The notes under the pieces were generated by a model, which worked only from the letters and a program-made list of their open reading frames with translations, was not told where the DNA came from and did not search any database. This document shows, in pieces, positions 20,066-29,876 of a stretch of DNA of 64,000 nucleotides (its first letter is position 1; each line of letters opens with the position of its first letter). Both the position numbers and the translations under genes were made by a program. The stretch spans positions 4,121,123 to 4,185,122 of the forward strand of contig CAVWCQ010000008.1 of NCBI GenBank assembly GCA_963753545.1, given 5' to 3'. This stretch comes from CAVWCQ01 sp963753545. GTDB lineage: Bacteria; Chloroflexota; Anaerolineae; Aggregatilineales; Aggregatilineaceae.

Positions 20066-21199
20066 ATGAAACGTTTTACAGTGGTTCTGGTCATCCTGAT
20101 GGCATTTTTCATTGGGATGCTCGTCAATCTGGTCGCGCCAGATAAGACTTACATCGTTTCTCGCCCCGTTTCTGCTGCACAGGTAAGTCGATCGACCGAA
20201 GCCCTGAATCAGACATCACGGGCCGACAATGTCTTCACCCAAATTTATGATGATGTCAGTCCCTCGGTCGTTGCCATCCGTGTGACAATATCAGCCCGCA
20301 ACCAGATCATCGGTACTGCCACAGGCTCAGGCTTTGTAATCGACCAGCAGGGATATATTGTCACCAACAATCATGTTGTGGATGGTGGGTCGCAAATTGA
20401 GGTCGACCTTTTTGACGGTACGTTGGCCTGGGCCGATATTGTCGGTGTTGATCCGGACTCAGACCTTGCTGTGCTCAAAGTGGATGTGCCAGCGGAACAG
20501 CTTCACCCCATCACCTTTGGCAACTCGAACGCACTTCAAGTCGGACAGACCGTTTTAGCGATTGGCAGTCCCTTTGGGCAGGATTGGACGCTGACGAGTG
20601 GGATTATCAGCGGCCTGGATCGGACCATTCAGGGGCTGAACCGATTTTCAATTGGCGGCGTGATTCAAACCGACGCGGCAATTAATCCTGGCAACAGCGG
20701 CGGTCCTTTGCTGAATCTGGACGGTCAGTTAATCGGCGTCAATTCGCAGATCGCGACCAACACGACCAGCAATTCGGGCGTAGGGTTTGCCATCCCTAGC
20801 AACCTGGCCCAGCGTGTTGCCCAGCAGTTGATCACTCAGGGATCGGCGGAATACAGCTATATCGGCATTTCAGGGACAGATGTTACGCTGTCGCTGATTG
20901 ATGCCCTCGGCCTGCCAAGCAATACACGCGGCGTCCTTGTATCCGAGGTCATGCGCGGCGGCCCAGCCGATAGTGCTGGATTACAAACGGCAGGAACGGT
21001 GCAGTCAGTAAATGGGCAGGGTATCCCGACCAGATTTGATATCATCACGGCTATCGACGGCTACCCCCTCAAAGGTATGGAAGACCTGATCTCGTATCTG
21101 GCACGCGAAACAATGCCAGATCAGACAGCCCACCTGACTGTCCTGCGCGACGGTAAGCAGCAGATCGAGATCGATATCATATTGTCAGCCCGCCCCTAG
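20066..21199 (+). CDS. HtrA/DegP-like serine protease with PDZ domain
   Basis: 377 aa, intact. A single N-terminal membrane helix (about residues 4-23) anchors the protein outside the membrane. The trypsin-like domain has its triad at His103 (VTNNHVVDGG), Asp133 (DPDSDLAVLK) and Ser211 (NPGNSGGPLL). One PDZ domain follows from about residue 270, with VSEVMRGGPADSAGLQTAG. Family members degrade or refold misfolded envelope proteins. It follows the PDZ-only protein and probably works with it under the neighbouring two-component system. Confidence 0.93.
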   Translation: MKRFTVVLVILMAFFIGMLVNLVAPDKTYIVSRPVSAAQVSRSTEALNQTSRADNVFTQIYDDVSPSVVAIRVTISARNQIIGTATGSGFVIDQQGYIVTNNHVVDGGSQIEVDLFDGTLAWADIVGVDPDSDLAVLKVDVPAEQLHPITFGNSNALQVGQTVLAIGSPFGQDWTLTSGIISGLDRTIQGLNRFSIGGVIQTDAAINPGNSGGPLLNLDGQLIGVNSQIATNTTSNSGVGFAIPSNLAQRVAQQLITQGSAEYSYIGISGTDVTLSLIDALGLPSNTRGVLVSEVMRGGPADSAGLQTAGTVQSVNGQGIPTRFDIITAIDGYPLKGMEDLISYLARETMPDQTAHLTVLRDGKQQIEIDIILSARP

Positions 21200-21221
21200 C
21201 TCGAATAGGTTCGGTCAAAAA

Positions 21222-21260
21222 ACAAAACCCACTGCCAATTATCAGTGGGTTTTGTTTTAT
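21222..21260 (+). terminator. Rho-independent terminator after htrA
   Basis: 13-bp stem ACAAAACCCACTG / CAGTGGGTTTTGT with an 8-nt loop followed by TTTATTTAAT. Confidence 0.85.
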
Positions 21261-21302
21261 TTAATGAGGATTTAAAGAAATTTAAGTCATCAATAACCAT
21301 AA
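21261..21302 (+). promoter_or_regulatory. Three-half-site TTTAAG operator, copy 2
   Basis: TTAATG at 21261, TTTAAA at 21271, TTTAAG at 21281 and ATAACCATAA at 21293-21302. Every element is offset by exactly 2240 bp from copy 1. It lies 59 bp before the dioxygenase-HhH gene. Confidence 0.65.
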
Positions 21303-21360
21303 AAAGGAGGTTATCGCTGATAATCTGGTCATCGTTGGTTATCGGATGGAGATGGACAGG

Positions 21361-22404
21361 ATGAAACAGAGGTTAGCGGTACTTTTTAGCGGGCTGATGC
21401 TGGTAGGATCCAGCACGGCTCTTGCACAGGGGGGTCCGAACGACAATTTCTTCAAAGATCCGGGCGCGACTGATAATCACTGCGGTTATACAGATGAATC
21501 CACATCTGGCCCCTATTACGTTTCGGGCGCGCCCGAAACCGATACCCTGGTCCTGCAACCGCTTGACGGTCAGGAAATTGCTTTCAGCGGGGTTGTTTAT
21601 GATGGCAGCACGGGAGAACCAATCCCGAATGCTCAGGTGGAAGTGTGGCATGCCGATGCGAATGGCGTGTACTATCCTCAAGCTCACGGAGACGCAGCCA
21701 ATTTTGCGGCTGATGCTCTAAATCTGCGTGGTACGGTGATGGCAGATGAAAATGGTGAATATCAGTTCACCACCATCCAACCCGGCCTCTACGAAAACCG
21801 GAGACGGCACGTTCACTGGTATATCACCGCAGATGGTTATATTCCACTCTTTACCCAGACCTATTGGCAGGACGACCCGAATGCGGCTGTTGATGGAACG
21901 GATCAGGACACGGAAGCTTGCCGCATCCTGACCTTTTCGGAAAATGAGGATGGGGTTCTCGCTGCGACCTTCAATATCTATCTGCGCCCCGATGCGTCCG
22001 GTGGCACGACCGCTGCCGTTCAAACCCCAGAATTCACGTTGTTGAATCTCAACACGGCTTCGGCTGATGACTTCCTGACGATTCCAGGCGTAGGCAGCCG
22101 CATGGTGCGCGAGTTTATGGAATATCGGCCCTACGTCAGCATTCAGCAGTTCCGGCGCGAGATCGGCAAGTACGTGGATGATGATCAGGTTGCTGCCTAT
22201 GAGGCCTATGTCTATGTTCCGGTGAACGTGAACAACTCCGATGCCGAAACGCTGAAGCAGATTCCCGGCGTGGATGATGACATCGCCAATGAACTGATCG
22301 CCGCCCGTCCTTACAACTCAAATCAGGCATTTCTAAACGCCCTTTCCGAATACCTCTCGGACCCTGACGTTCAGTCTGCGGCGAACTACCTGGAGGCAGA
22401 TTGA
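21361..22404 (+). CDS. Secreted intradiol dioxygenase-like protein fused to two HhH motifs
   Basis: 347 aa from ATG 21361 (MKQRLAVLFSGLMLVGSSTA; an ATG at 21346 is also possible). A signal peptide ending near ALAQ implies export. Residues about 30-215 match the extracellular intradiol ring-cleavage dioxygenase fold: GPYYVSGAP, the carrier-like strand GVVYDGSTGEPIPNAQVEVWHADANG and the iron-site segment YENRRRHVHWYI, which supplies Tyr and the two His ligands. The last roughly 120 residues are two ComEA-like helix-hairpin-helix units (LLNLNTASADDFLTIPGVGS and VNVNNSDAETLKQIPGVDDD). The combination is unusual. The next gene starts inside its stop codon. Confidence 0.8.
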   Translation: MKQRLAVLFSGLMLVGSSTALAQGGPNDNFFKDPGATDNHCGYTDESTSGPYYVSGAPETDTLVLQPLDGQEIAFSGVVYDGSTGEPIPNAQVEVWHADANGVYYPQAHGDAANFAADALNLRGTVMADENGEYQFTTIQPGLYENRRRHVHWYITADGYIPLFTQTYWQDDPNAAVDGTDQDTEACRILTFSENEDGVLAATFNIYLRPDASGGTTAAVQTPEFTLLNLNTASADDFLTIPGVGSRMVREFMEYRPYVSIQQFRREIGKYVDDDQVAAYEAYVYVPVNVNNSDAETLKQIPGVDDDIANELIAARPYNSNQAFLNALSEYLSDPDVQSAANYLEAD

Positions 22405-22847
22405 TGATCAGCGCGGCAGTCGTTGACCTGCGGCTGCGCCGCGCGCTGCTCGGCCTGGCAGGGTTGATGTTCCTGGGCACAACCTTTGAACTCTGGCTGG
22501 TTGATCACACGGAAACCCGTATTCAAATGATCCCATTTGTGTTGTGTGGTCTGGGTGTACTGGCTGTAGCGGGAGTGTTGCTTTCGGCCCAACCCGTGAC
22601 GGTGCTCTTCCTGCGCGGAGTGATGCTCCTCGTCATTGCCGGAAGTTCGCTGGGGATGTATGAACACCTGGCAGGGAACTTTGCCTTCGAGTTGGAAATT
22701 CGTCCGAACGTTACAGCCAGTGACGTTCTGCTGGATGCGCTCAAGGGAGGCAATCCCCTCTTAGCGCCGGGGATGCTGGCTGTAGCCGGAGCTATCGCGC
22801 TCATAGCGACCTACTCCCATCCAGGAGTGATCCGCCAGGAAAGTTGA
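22404..22847 (+). CDS. Small integral membrane protein, unknown function
   Basis: 147 aa; ATG at 22404 overlaps the TGA of the dioxygenase-HhH gene and has GGAGG ten bases upstream, so the two are translationally coupled. Four hydrophobic helices are visible (LRRALLGLAGLMFLGTTF, MIPFVLCGLGVLAVAGVLL, VTVLFLRGVMLLVIAGSSL and MLAVAGAIALIATY) with an acidic extracytoplasmic loop. I do not recognise a family. Context suggests a membrane partner of the exported dioxygenase-like protein. Confidence 0.65.
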   Translation: MISAAVVDLRLRRALLGLAGLMFLGTTFELWLVDHTETRIQMIPFVLCGLGVLAVAGVLLSAQPVTVLFLRGVMLLVIAGSSLGMYEHLAGNFAFELEIRPNVTASDVLLDALKGGNPLLAPGMLAVAGAIALIATYSHPGVIRQES

Positions 22848-22857
22848 AGACGTAAGA

Positions 22858-22897
22858 CCGATCTACTCTTGCAAATGCGCCTGCAAGAGTAGATCGG
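22858..22897. repeat. Perfect 16-bp inverted repeat
   Basis: CCGATCTACTCTTGCA and its exact reverse complement are separated by 8 nt, with no T-run. It lies just after the membrane-protein gene, so it is probably a transcript-end hairpin (factor-dependent or mRNA-stabilising). Confidence 0.6.
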
Positions 22898-23082
22898 CTC
22901 GTTATAGCGATGATGCACGTTGGATACTGGCCCCGTACTTGAGGAGTAACCTCCTTCTGGTTTCAGCGCACAGTAGATAAAGCAAATTGAACGGCGATAT
23001 CGGGTGACATTTGCATTCGGTAATCCCGACCACCTTCTCATCGCAAAATCTGTTGTGAAGACGATCTCTGCTTCTACTATAC

Positions 23083-23117
23083 AAAATACCGGAGAGGTCG
23101 TTGAACCTCTCCGGCAC
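23083..23117 (-). terminator. Terminator after the oligopeptide-binding protein gene
   Basis: 9-bp stem CCGGAGAGG / CCTCTCCGG, 8-nt loop. On the minus strand it is followed by TATTTTGTATA. It lies 23 bp after the stop of the minus-strand gene. Confidence 0.7.
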
Positions 23118-23139
23118 TTCCCCCATCCCGTGCTTACTG

Positions 23140-24888
23140 CTACGAGCCGCGCCCCGCTAGTTGAGCGGCCTGGTCAATGGTCCGCCAATCATAGTGCGGG
23201 CCACCAAACAGGCCATCCGTGTCGAAGGGTCCAGTCACCCACGGTTTGGTCAGACTAAATGTTATGCCCAGATACAATGGAATGATGGGCTGTTCACCAT
23301 CGGGGCCAAAGAACATATCCTCGATCTGATAGTAGAGTTCAACGCGAGTATTGGGATCGGTTTCTCGTGCGGCCTGTGTGATCAGATCGTCCACTTCGCT
23401 GCAGGGACGCTTTTGATCATTTTCAGCTTCGCACGACAGCACATCGGCCACCCAGTTGTTGGCATCGGGATAATCCGACGACCAGCCGATCGCCCATATA
23501 TTGGGGCGATCCTCGATAGCATTCTGCGGCTTGATCAACTCCAGCAGAACCGTAAATTCCTGCTGCTCGATGGTCATCGTGTTTGGATCACAGCCCAACT
23601 CGCGCTCTACGCTGGCAGCCACGAACTCGGCCAGCGGGCCTTGGCCAGTACTAACGACAAATACGATAGGTGGCAGTCCCTGGCAGTTCGGATAACCCGC
23701 CGCCCCGATTTCCTGCAGGGCAAACTCGGGATCGTAGCCGACCCCTACTTCGTTAATAGGCGGCGCGCCAAAAATGCCCGGCGGTGTAAAGTGAATCATC
23801 GGGATACCGCGCCCCTGGCGAATTTCCTGAATATATGCCTCACGGTCTATCGAAGCAGAAAAGGCGCGCCGGACGTGCACATTGTCGAACGGCGCTTTGT
23901 CGTGGGCCAGCCCCAGGTAACCAACACCCAGCGTCGATGTCTGGCTGAGTTGATCGGCGTACTGCGGATCGCTGAGAACAGACTGCACTTCGGCGGCAGG
24001 TACACCGGAGCGGTCAATCTGGTTGTCTTGATACAGGGCAAAAATCGTGCCCAAATCTTCAACCTGTGTCACCACAACCCGCTCGACATTTCCCGGCCCG
24101 CGCAGGTCGTCTGGTAGATACGGATTGCTCAGGTAAACCCACCGCACGCCGCGTACGAATTCATCCAGGACGAATGGGCCATTGGTGACAATGTTGCCCA
24201 CTTCGGTCCAGTCATTCCCATACTCTTCAATCACTTCACGTGGTACGGCTTTGTACATCCACATCGGGGTCTGGCTGAAGAAAAAGCCTGCTGAGTATTG
24301 CAGGTTTACAACCAATGTACTGCTGTCCGGCGCCGAGACCTGGACCAGATCATAATCTGCATCGGTCACTTCCTCGATTGCCTTCTGCGATAGGTCATTG
24401 CAACCCAGGATAACCTTATCCGCAATGCTGGTGTAATAGGCACTGAGACGCGGGTCACAAGCACGTTTGATACCGTAGGCAATATCGTCGGCTGTCACAT
24501 TGCGCAGCACACTGCCCTCGTGCGTGGTCGGATCCCAGTGCACCCAGGGAACATCATTGCGAATGGTGAACGTCCACTGTAAACCATCTTCACTGACTAT
24601 CCAACTGGTCGCCAATTCGGGGTTGATGTTTCCTGGAGTTACAGGATCCGAATCGGTGATGCCCAAAAACAACTGCTCGATGACTGTATTTGAATACAAA
24701 TCTGAAGCAATCTGAGGATCAAGTGTGGCAATCTGGTTCTGTTCGGTAATGTAATAGGTGATCGGTTCTTCCTGGCGCATCACACTCACCAGTTGGATGT
24801 CGGTATCGCTGGCGAGCGAAATGCCTGTCGGCACTAACCCGGCTGCCATTGTACAAACAATGAGAGCCACAAACGTTCTTTTGAACAT
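23140..24888 (-). CDS. Oligopeptide ABC transporter substrate-binding protein (family 5)
   Basis: 582 aa, intact. Signal peptide MFKRTFVALIVCTMAAGLV, then the SBP_bac_5 domain with ATLDPQIASDLYSNTVIEQLF, LATSWIVSEDGLQWTFTIRN, the ligand-lid region FDNVHVRRAFSASIDREAYI and the C-terminal FFGPDGEQPIIPLYLGITF. Proteins of this family capture peptides, and sometimes other compounds, outside the membrane and deliver them to DppBC/OppBC permeases. No permease or ATPase genes adjoin it; the permease fragment at position 1 is too far away to be called its partner. A strong AAGGAGG site precedes the ATG. Confidence 0.9.
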   Translation of the reverse strand: MFKRTFVALIVCTMAAGLVPTGISLASDTDIQLVSVMRQEEPITYYITEQNQIATLDPQIASDLYSNTVIEQLFLGITDSDPVTPGNINPELATSWIVSEDGLQWTFTIRNDVPWVHWDPTTHEGSVLRNVTADDIAYGIKRACDPRLSAYYTSIADKVILGCNDLSQKAIEEVTDADYDLVQVSAPDSSTLVVNLQYSAGFFFSQTPMWMYKAVPREVIEEYGNDWTEVGNIVTNGPFVLDEFVRGVRWVYLSNPYLPDDLRGPGNVERVVVTQVEDLGTIFALYQDNQIDRSGVPAAEVQSVLSDPQYADQLSQTSTLGVGYLGLAHDKAPFDNVHVRRAFSASIDREAYIQEIRQGRGIPMIHFTPPGIFGAPPINEVGVGYDPEFALQEIGAAGYPNCQGLPPIVFVVSTGQGPLAEFVAASVERELGCDPNTMTIEQQEFTVLLELIKPQNAIEDRPNIWAIGWSSDYPDANNWVADVLSCEAENDQKRPCSEVDDLITQAARETDPNTRVELYYQIEDMFFGPDGEQPIIPLYLGITFSLTKPWVTGPFDTDGLFGGPHYDWRTIDQAAQLAGRGS

Positions 24889-25291
24889 GGTTCCTTCCTC
24901 CTTAATGAAAGTGTTCGAGGCGCTTGTTGCGAGAGGCCGCTGGGCGACATACCCGAATGCCGCCCAGCCAGCGAAAAAAAGGAGGAGCTAATGGTGAACA
25001 GGTGGAAAAGTTGCGGGCCAAACCATCCGTTCGCCATGTCACAGCACCGCCACTCGATCCGGTGTTGCCTCCCACCCAGCGAGTAACCTCACTATAGGGT
25101 GTTGACGTTCCCGGACCGCTTGGAAAACGTTCGGAAAACGTTTGCGCAAGCGTACAGGGCTTCACTTGACAGGTAATAGATAAATCAGGAAGAATGAGAT
25201 AGCCATCTATGCGGTAAGCGGGCCGCCACAATGCCTCCTACTACGAGAGACCAATAAGCCTCTCTTTTTAAATTCACGGGGGGATAATAGA
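24889..25291. other. Divergent intergenic region oppA-like / SARP-like regulator
   Basis: 403 bp without a credible gene. It contains a tandem ACGTT-type repeat (25122-25143), listed separately. No promoter pair stands out. Confidence 0.4.
25122..25143. promoter_or_regulatory. Tandem GGAAAACGTT repeat
   Basis: GGAAAACGTT occurs twice, starting 11 bp apart (25122 and 25133), with a related GACGTTCC about 20 bp upstream. A head-to-tail pair at one helical turn in a divergent promoter region is a candidate operator, for instance for the adjacent SARP-type regulator, whose family binds direct repeats. Confidence 0.4.
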
Positions 25292-28200
25292 ATGTTGCAC
25301 ATTCAAACGTTGGGCGGGTTATCAATACAACTGGACTCGGAACCTCTGACTGGGCTGGAGTTCGCGGAAGGCGGCGGCGCTGCTGGTCTATCTGGCCTGC
25401 ACGCGGCGTGATTCCCCCCGTGAAGTGCTGTCCGAGATGTTTTGGGAGGAACGCTCCCAGACACAGGCGCTCTCCAATCTGCGCGGCACCCTCAACAGTC
25501 TACGCCAGAAATTAACACCATACCTGGACATCACTCGGGAGACAGTAGGAATTAACCGTGCGAGTCCGATCTGGCTTGACGTGGCAGAAATGCAGACCTA
25601 TCAGGCAGTCGTGAACCAGCCGGGCAAGCAGCTCGATGTGGAATCGCTGGAAAAAGCAGCCGCGCTTTACCAGGGGGATTTCCTGGAAGGATTTCATATC
25701 GACAGCCAGAGTTTTGACGACTGGGCGCTGCTGGAACGAGAGCGGCTGCGCTTCAGTGCGACATACCTGCTGGATTTGCTGGTGGAAGAACATCTCCGCC
25801 AGGGAGCCACCCAGGCAGGGCTGACCTGTACCTCGCGGCTGCTCCAGATCGACCCCCTGCGCGAGAAGACCTACCGGCAGGCAATGCGGCTGCTGGCTCA
25901 TTCCAGCCAGCGTGAAGCGGCAATGGTCCAGTACGACACCTGCCAGCGCGTGCTCTGGGACGAGCTGAGTATCACGCCCAGCCAGGAGACCGTCGACCTC
26001 TACGAGTCCATCCGCGCTGGACGAGTGCTTCAAATACCGCCATCACTTGCCTCCCCAAGCGGTCAATTTTCCCATTTGAAACACACCCTGCCTATCCAGG
26101 CCACGTCGTTCATTGGACGGCAGGTGGAAATGCAGGAATTGTTAGAACAGTTGAAAGATCCAGACTGCCGCCTGTTGTCTATTGTCGGTGCGGGGGAAAT
26201 CGGCAAAACACGCCTGGGACTGGAAGTTGCCCGGCGCGCTGGCGCTGTCTTTGCCGATGGTGTCGCCTTTGTGCCGTTGGCTTCGGTTAGCACCTGTGAA
26301 ACCATTGTCCCTGCCATCATCACCGCCTTAGCCCTTCCGACTGCCGAGGGGGAACACGATCTGCAAGCGGTTTTGCTGGACTATCTGGCGGAACGAACCG
26401 TTCTGCTTGTGCTGGACAACATGGAGCATCTGGCAGACGATCTGAGCCTGATCGACCTCCTCCTCACAAGCGCCCCGCAAGTCAAACTGCTGGTGACTTC
26501 CCGCCAACCTCTCAACCTGGGGTGGGAGTGGCAGTTCTTCCTGGAGGGGATGCCTGTCCCTGTTTCGATTCACGACGAACATCCGGATACTTACAGCGGC
26601 GTCCGGCTCTTTGTGGAGCGGGCACGGCATGTCCAGCGCTCTTTCCAACTGTCGGATGATCCAGCAGGGGTGATTCGCATCTGCCAGTTGGTCGAAGGTA
26701 TGCCGTTGGGTATCGAACTGGCGGCGACATGGCTGCGGATGATGCCCTGCCATGAGATCGCGGAGCGGCTGGTCGAGTTGGAGACACCGCACAAAGCCGT
26801 CGAAACGCGCCACCGCAGCCTGCGGGCGCTCTTTGAGAATACCTGGGCGCGGCTCTCCGACCATGAACAAAAGTTGCTGATGCGGCTGTCGGTGTTTCGC
26901 GGTGGGTTTGACAGTGACGCGGCGCTCTCAGTAGCTCAGATGAGCCTGCCCGAATTAGCGGCTATGGTGAACAAGTCGCTCATCAGCGCCAACTACCGCA
27001 CCAACCGCTATGACATCCACCAACTGCTCATCCAGTTCATCCGTGAGAAACTGAGCGATCATCCTGACGAAGAACAGCAGTCCCTCGATGCCCACTGTGC
27101 CTACTTTGTCGAATTTCTGTACGAACGAGAAGTCCAACTGCGTGACAGTCCGCAGGCACTGCTGGATATCCAGATCAACATTGACAACGTGCGCACTGCA
27201 TGGCAGCACGCGTTAGCACAGCGCCGTTTTGACTGGATCAAACGCTGCTGTGCTACTCTCAACTCCTTTTACACCTTAAAGGCTCTCCACCACGAAGCGC
27301 TGGCTATATTCCAGCAGGCGATTGAAGTTCTCCTGTTGCATCCGGAGTCCCCGAACGTGATCCGTCAGAGCTAGCTTTGCAGTCATGCCTGATTTCCTCC
27401 TTAACCGCTGTTTATGGCTGGGAAGATCATAAACTGTGGCCCGTAGCGGAACGAGTCCGCGAATTATCGCAGCGGATAGGCGATGACCGGCAAACTCTGA
27501 CGAGTTTCATCCTGCTGCTAAACCTGTACGCCAACGAGGAGTGGGAAAAAGCTGTTGAGATTGGTCAGGAAGCCGTCGCCTTCAGCCTGCGGATGGATAA
27601 TCAGGCACAAATGGCGGCTTACATTGCCAATGAAATTCCTTTGTTCTGGACGGGACGCTTCTCTCGCACTGGAACATGCTCGCGCTGGGCAAGCCCGTTT
27701 TGATCCCAATGACTGTCTGTGGGGGACAATGGTCTACGGAGTTGATCCCCTCGTCATCTCCCTCTCTCATGCTGGCTATACACTGTGTTTGTTAGGCTAT
27801 GCGGACCAGGGGCTTCGAACCTTAGAGACCGCCCTGGAACGGGGAAAATCACTGAATCATCCTTTTGCCCAAGCCTTCGCCTGGGCCTTTTCCGCATTGA
27901 GTTTCCTTTGTATAAGAGAAACCAGTAAAAGCAGGCCGGCTGGTCAAACCTTAACTGATCTCGCCGCCGAACACGGCTTTAAGCACTGGGCGATTTTTGG
28001 TCCCGGCTTCATCGGTATCGCCTTAATCCAGCAGGGAGCCTATGAGGAGGGGATCGCTGCGCTTTTGCCCGTTCTGGAAAAACAAGCGGAATTTGGGATA
28101 ACGCATAACCTGTCTTCCTGGCACGCTCATTTAGCCTATGCCTACGCGATGACTGGTCGGCTGGAGCGGGGTTTGAGCGAACTTGAGAAGGCAGAGGAGC

Positions 28201-28509
28201 TTATAGAGCGCGTCGGCGAGCGGTTGTTTGAAATCCTTGGTCTATCGCTTCAAAGGCGAATTGCTGCTGCTTGGTGACGACGCTGCCGGAGCCGAAGCCA
28301 GCTTTGAGCAGGCGATCCAGATCGCCCAACAGCAAGAGGCCAAACTCTTCGAACTGCAAGCGACACTGAGTCTGTGCCGTCTGTTGCAGAAGCAGAATTG
28401 AAAAGCCGAGGCACGGGGTCGACTCTTGGCGGTGTACGATTGGTTCACCGAAGGGTTTGACAAACCCGATCTGGTCGCGGCGCGAGCGCTTCTAGACGAG
28501 CTGGCCTAG
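25292..28509 (+). CDS. BTAD/NB-ARC/TPR transcriptional regulator (SARP/AfsR-like), multiply disrupted
   Basis: A very large regulator, about 1070 codons in all, broken in at least five places: +1 shift near 25364, a stop and shift near 27365, shifts near 27655 and 28245, and an in-frame TGA at 28399. Order: N-terminal OmpR-like DNA-binding domain and BTAD domain (LSEMFWEERSQTQALSNLRG, then FLEGFHIDSQSFDDWALLER), NB-ARC/STAND ATPase from FIGRQVEMQELLEQL with a Walker A reading GAGEIGKT and Walker B TVLLVLDNMEHL, then a TPR-like helical region. The fourth Walker A residue is Glu where Gly is usual. Family members are ligand-gated activators. With five lesions this is the best pseudogene candidate of the chromosomal part, though similar lesions elsewhere look like assembly errors. 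Confidence 0.75.
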
Positions 28510-29089
28510 ATAAATCAGTTATTTTTCTCTCCTATATCTTCAAAATAGTACTTAAAGTTCAACTTTAAAGGAGTATTTATCGTTATTGGTGTGTATCCTG
28601 TAAGTAAGGTTTGTGTCCAGACTCTTGCTTTCCGTTGCGCCTGATGACTAGGTTAGAAATAGTTAGCGAGACCCCCAAAAAACACTGCTTTGGCGGATCG
28701 TCACAGAGAAACGATCAACTTATTAGTTTCTTCGGCTGGCTAACAGCTTTTTGGCGGCCTAAATGCATCTAAAGCTCTGATAAATAGAGCGTAATCGCCT
28801 TTAAGATCATGAAAATCCGTTTTGTTGCGAAGTTTGTAATAGCCTCTTCCAAAAATGAGGTTGATCGTGAAGTAGGTACAAGGTTGGTGAATAGTTTGTG
28901 AGGGTAGTCAAAAAATAGAGTCTGTCAGATCGTCACGCGGAGAAGTGATCAACTAATTTTTTCTAATAATTTGTTAGTGAGAAGCAAACATGCTCTGGAG
29001 ATGCGACCGGGCCGCATACAATCCGCAGCCCGGTCAGTTAAGGAGGATGAACCATCAGGCCGCCGCCGACACGGACAGCCCTCCGGTTG
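28510..29089. other. Gene-free stretch after the SARP-like gene
   Basis: About 580 bp, AT-rich, no open frame of note. It holds an imperfect direct-repeat pair (28696 and 28928), described separately. No RNA gene recognised. Confidence 0.4.
28696..28956. repeat. Imperfect direct repeat pair, about 28 bp
   Basis: GATCGTCAC, then a short variable part with GAGAA, then GATCAACT and ATT occur at 28696-28723 and 28928-28956. Each unit also holds the inverted pair GATC(G)T ... (G/C)GATC. The 232-bp spacing is in non-coding DNA. Function unknown. Confidence 0.5.
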
Positions 29090-29876
29090 TTACCCCTCAC
29101 AAAACAGTTGGAGATCGCTGTCTGAGAGCTTTGTTGTCGGCCAGGCCTCAGGAGCGGGCCAGCCAGGCGGCGGGCCATAAGGAGGGATATCATGATAGGT
29201 CGGATTGGCATATCCGTCTGCCTGACAGATGGAATCCATCAGAATAGCTCGCTCGTCGGTAGAGAGCTTTAACAGGGTTCCATCGAGGGTTAACAAATAG
29301 ATCTTGATCTGGTATTCCCAGCCTGGCCCCAAACGCAGCCCTGTGCTGTAGCTGGTTACCCGGGTGCGTTCGCCGCTGCCACGTCCCTCGGTTTCATAGA
29401 GATATTCCTGCCAGGAGTGGCCCACTTCCTCAATATAAGTCGATAGCACATCATCGAAACCTTGCCGTGCGATTGCGCTGCCATCGAGCTGCGGGTTCGA
29501 AAAGAGGGAAACTCCGAACGTCACGAAATTTTCGCCTGATTGCAGGATCCCAGTCGCAATTGTCCATGAACCTGCTCAGGCGCGGGCTTTCACATTCAAC
29601 AGGCCGCTGATCCACTACTTTGATCTTCCCGCGGGTATAGCGGGGAAGCTGTGGATCGTAAACTACAATATCTCCGGGCGCGGGTCCCCATCCTCCCCGC
29701 TCCAATGCGACAGTAGTCACCAGGGCGAGCGCGGCATCCCCCTCTCCTTGTTGCACCAATTGATAGAGGGCCAAAACATCAGGCTCGGAGGCGGAGATAG
29801 GTTGCGGAGCGTGAATGATTGCCAAAAGGACCGTCATGCAGATAACGAAAGCTACTCTCTGTAGATACATTGCCAT
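29090..29876 (-). CDS. Secreted hypothetical protein (one frameshift)
   Basis: About 260 aa after joining two frames at a +1 shift near 29530. The start (ATG 29876 or 29870) gives a signal peptide, YLQRVAFVICMTVLLAIIHA, with likely cleavage near ISAS. The mature part includes LVQQGEGDAALALVTTVALE, CDWDPAIRRK, then ARQGFDDVLSTYIEEVGHSWQEYLYETEG and a C-terminal Pro-rich PPYGPPPGWPAPEAWP. Cysteines at several points fit an exported protein. I recognise no family. It stands alone. Confidence 0.6.

Noticed and set aside
23161..24117. A 318-codon open frame on the plus strand opposite the oligopeptide-binding gene
   Set aside because: It is the antisense shadow of an intact, clearly recognisable SBP family 5 gene.
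1..24888. Pairing the permease fragment at position 1 with the oligopeptide-binding protein at 23-25 kb as one transporter
   Set aside because: They are over 23 kb apart with several unrelated operons between them; no evidence links them.
28696..28956. CRISPR array
   Set aside because: Only two imperfect repeat units with a 200-bp gap and no cas genes.
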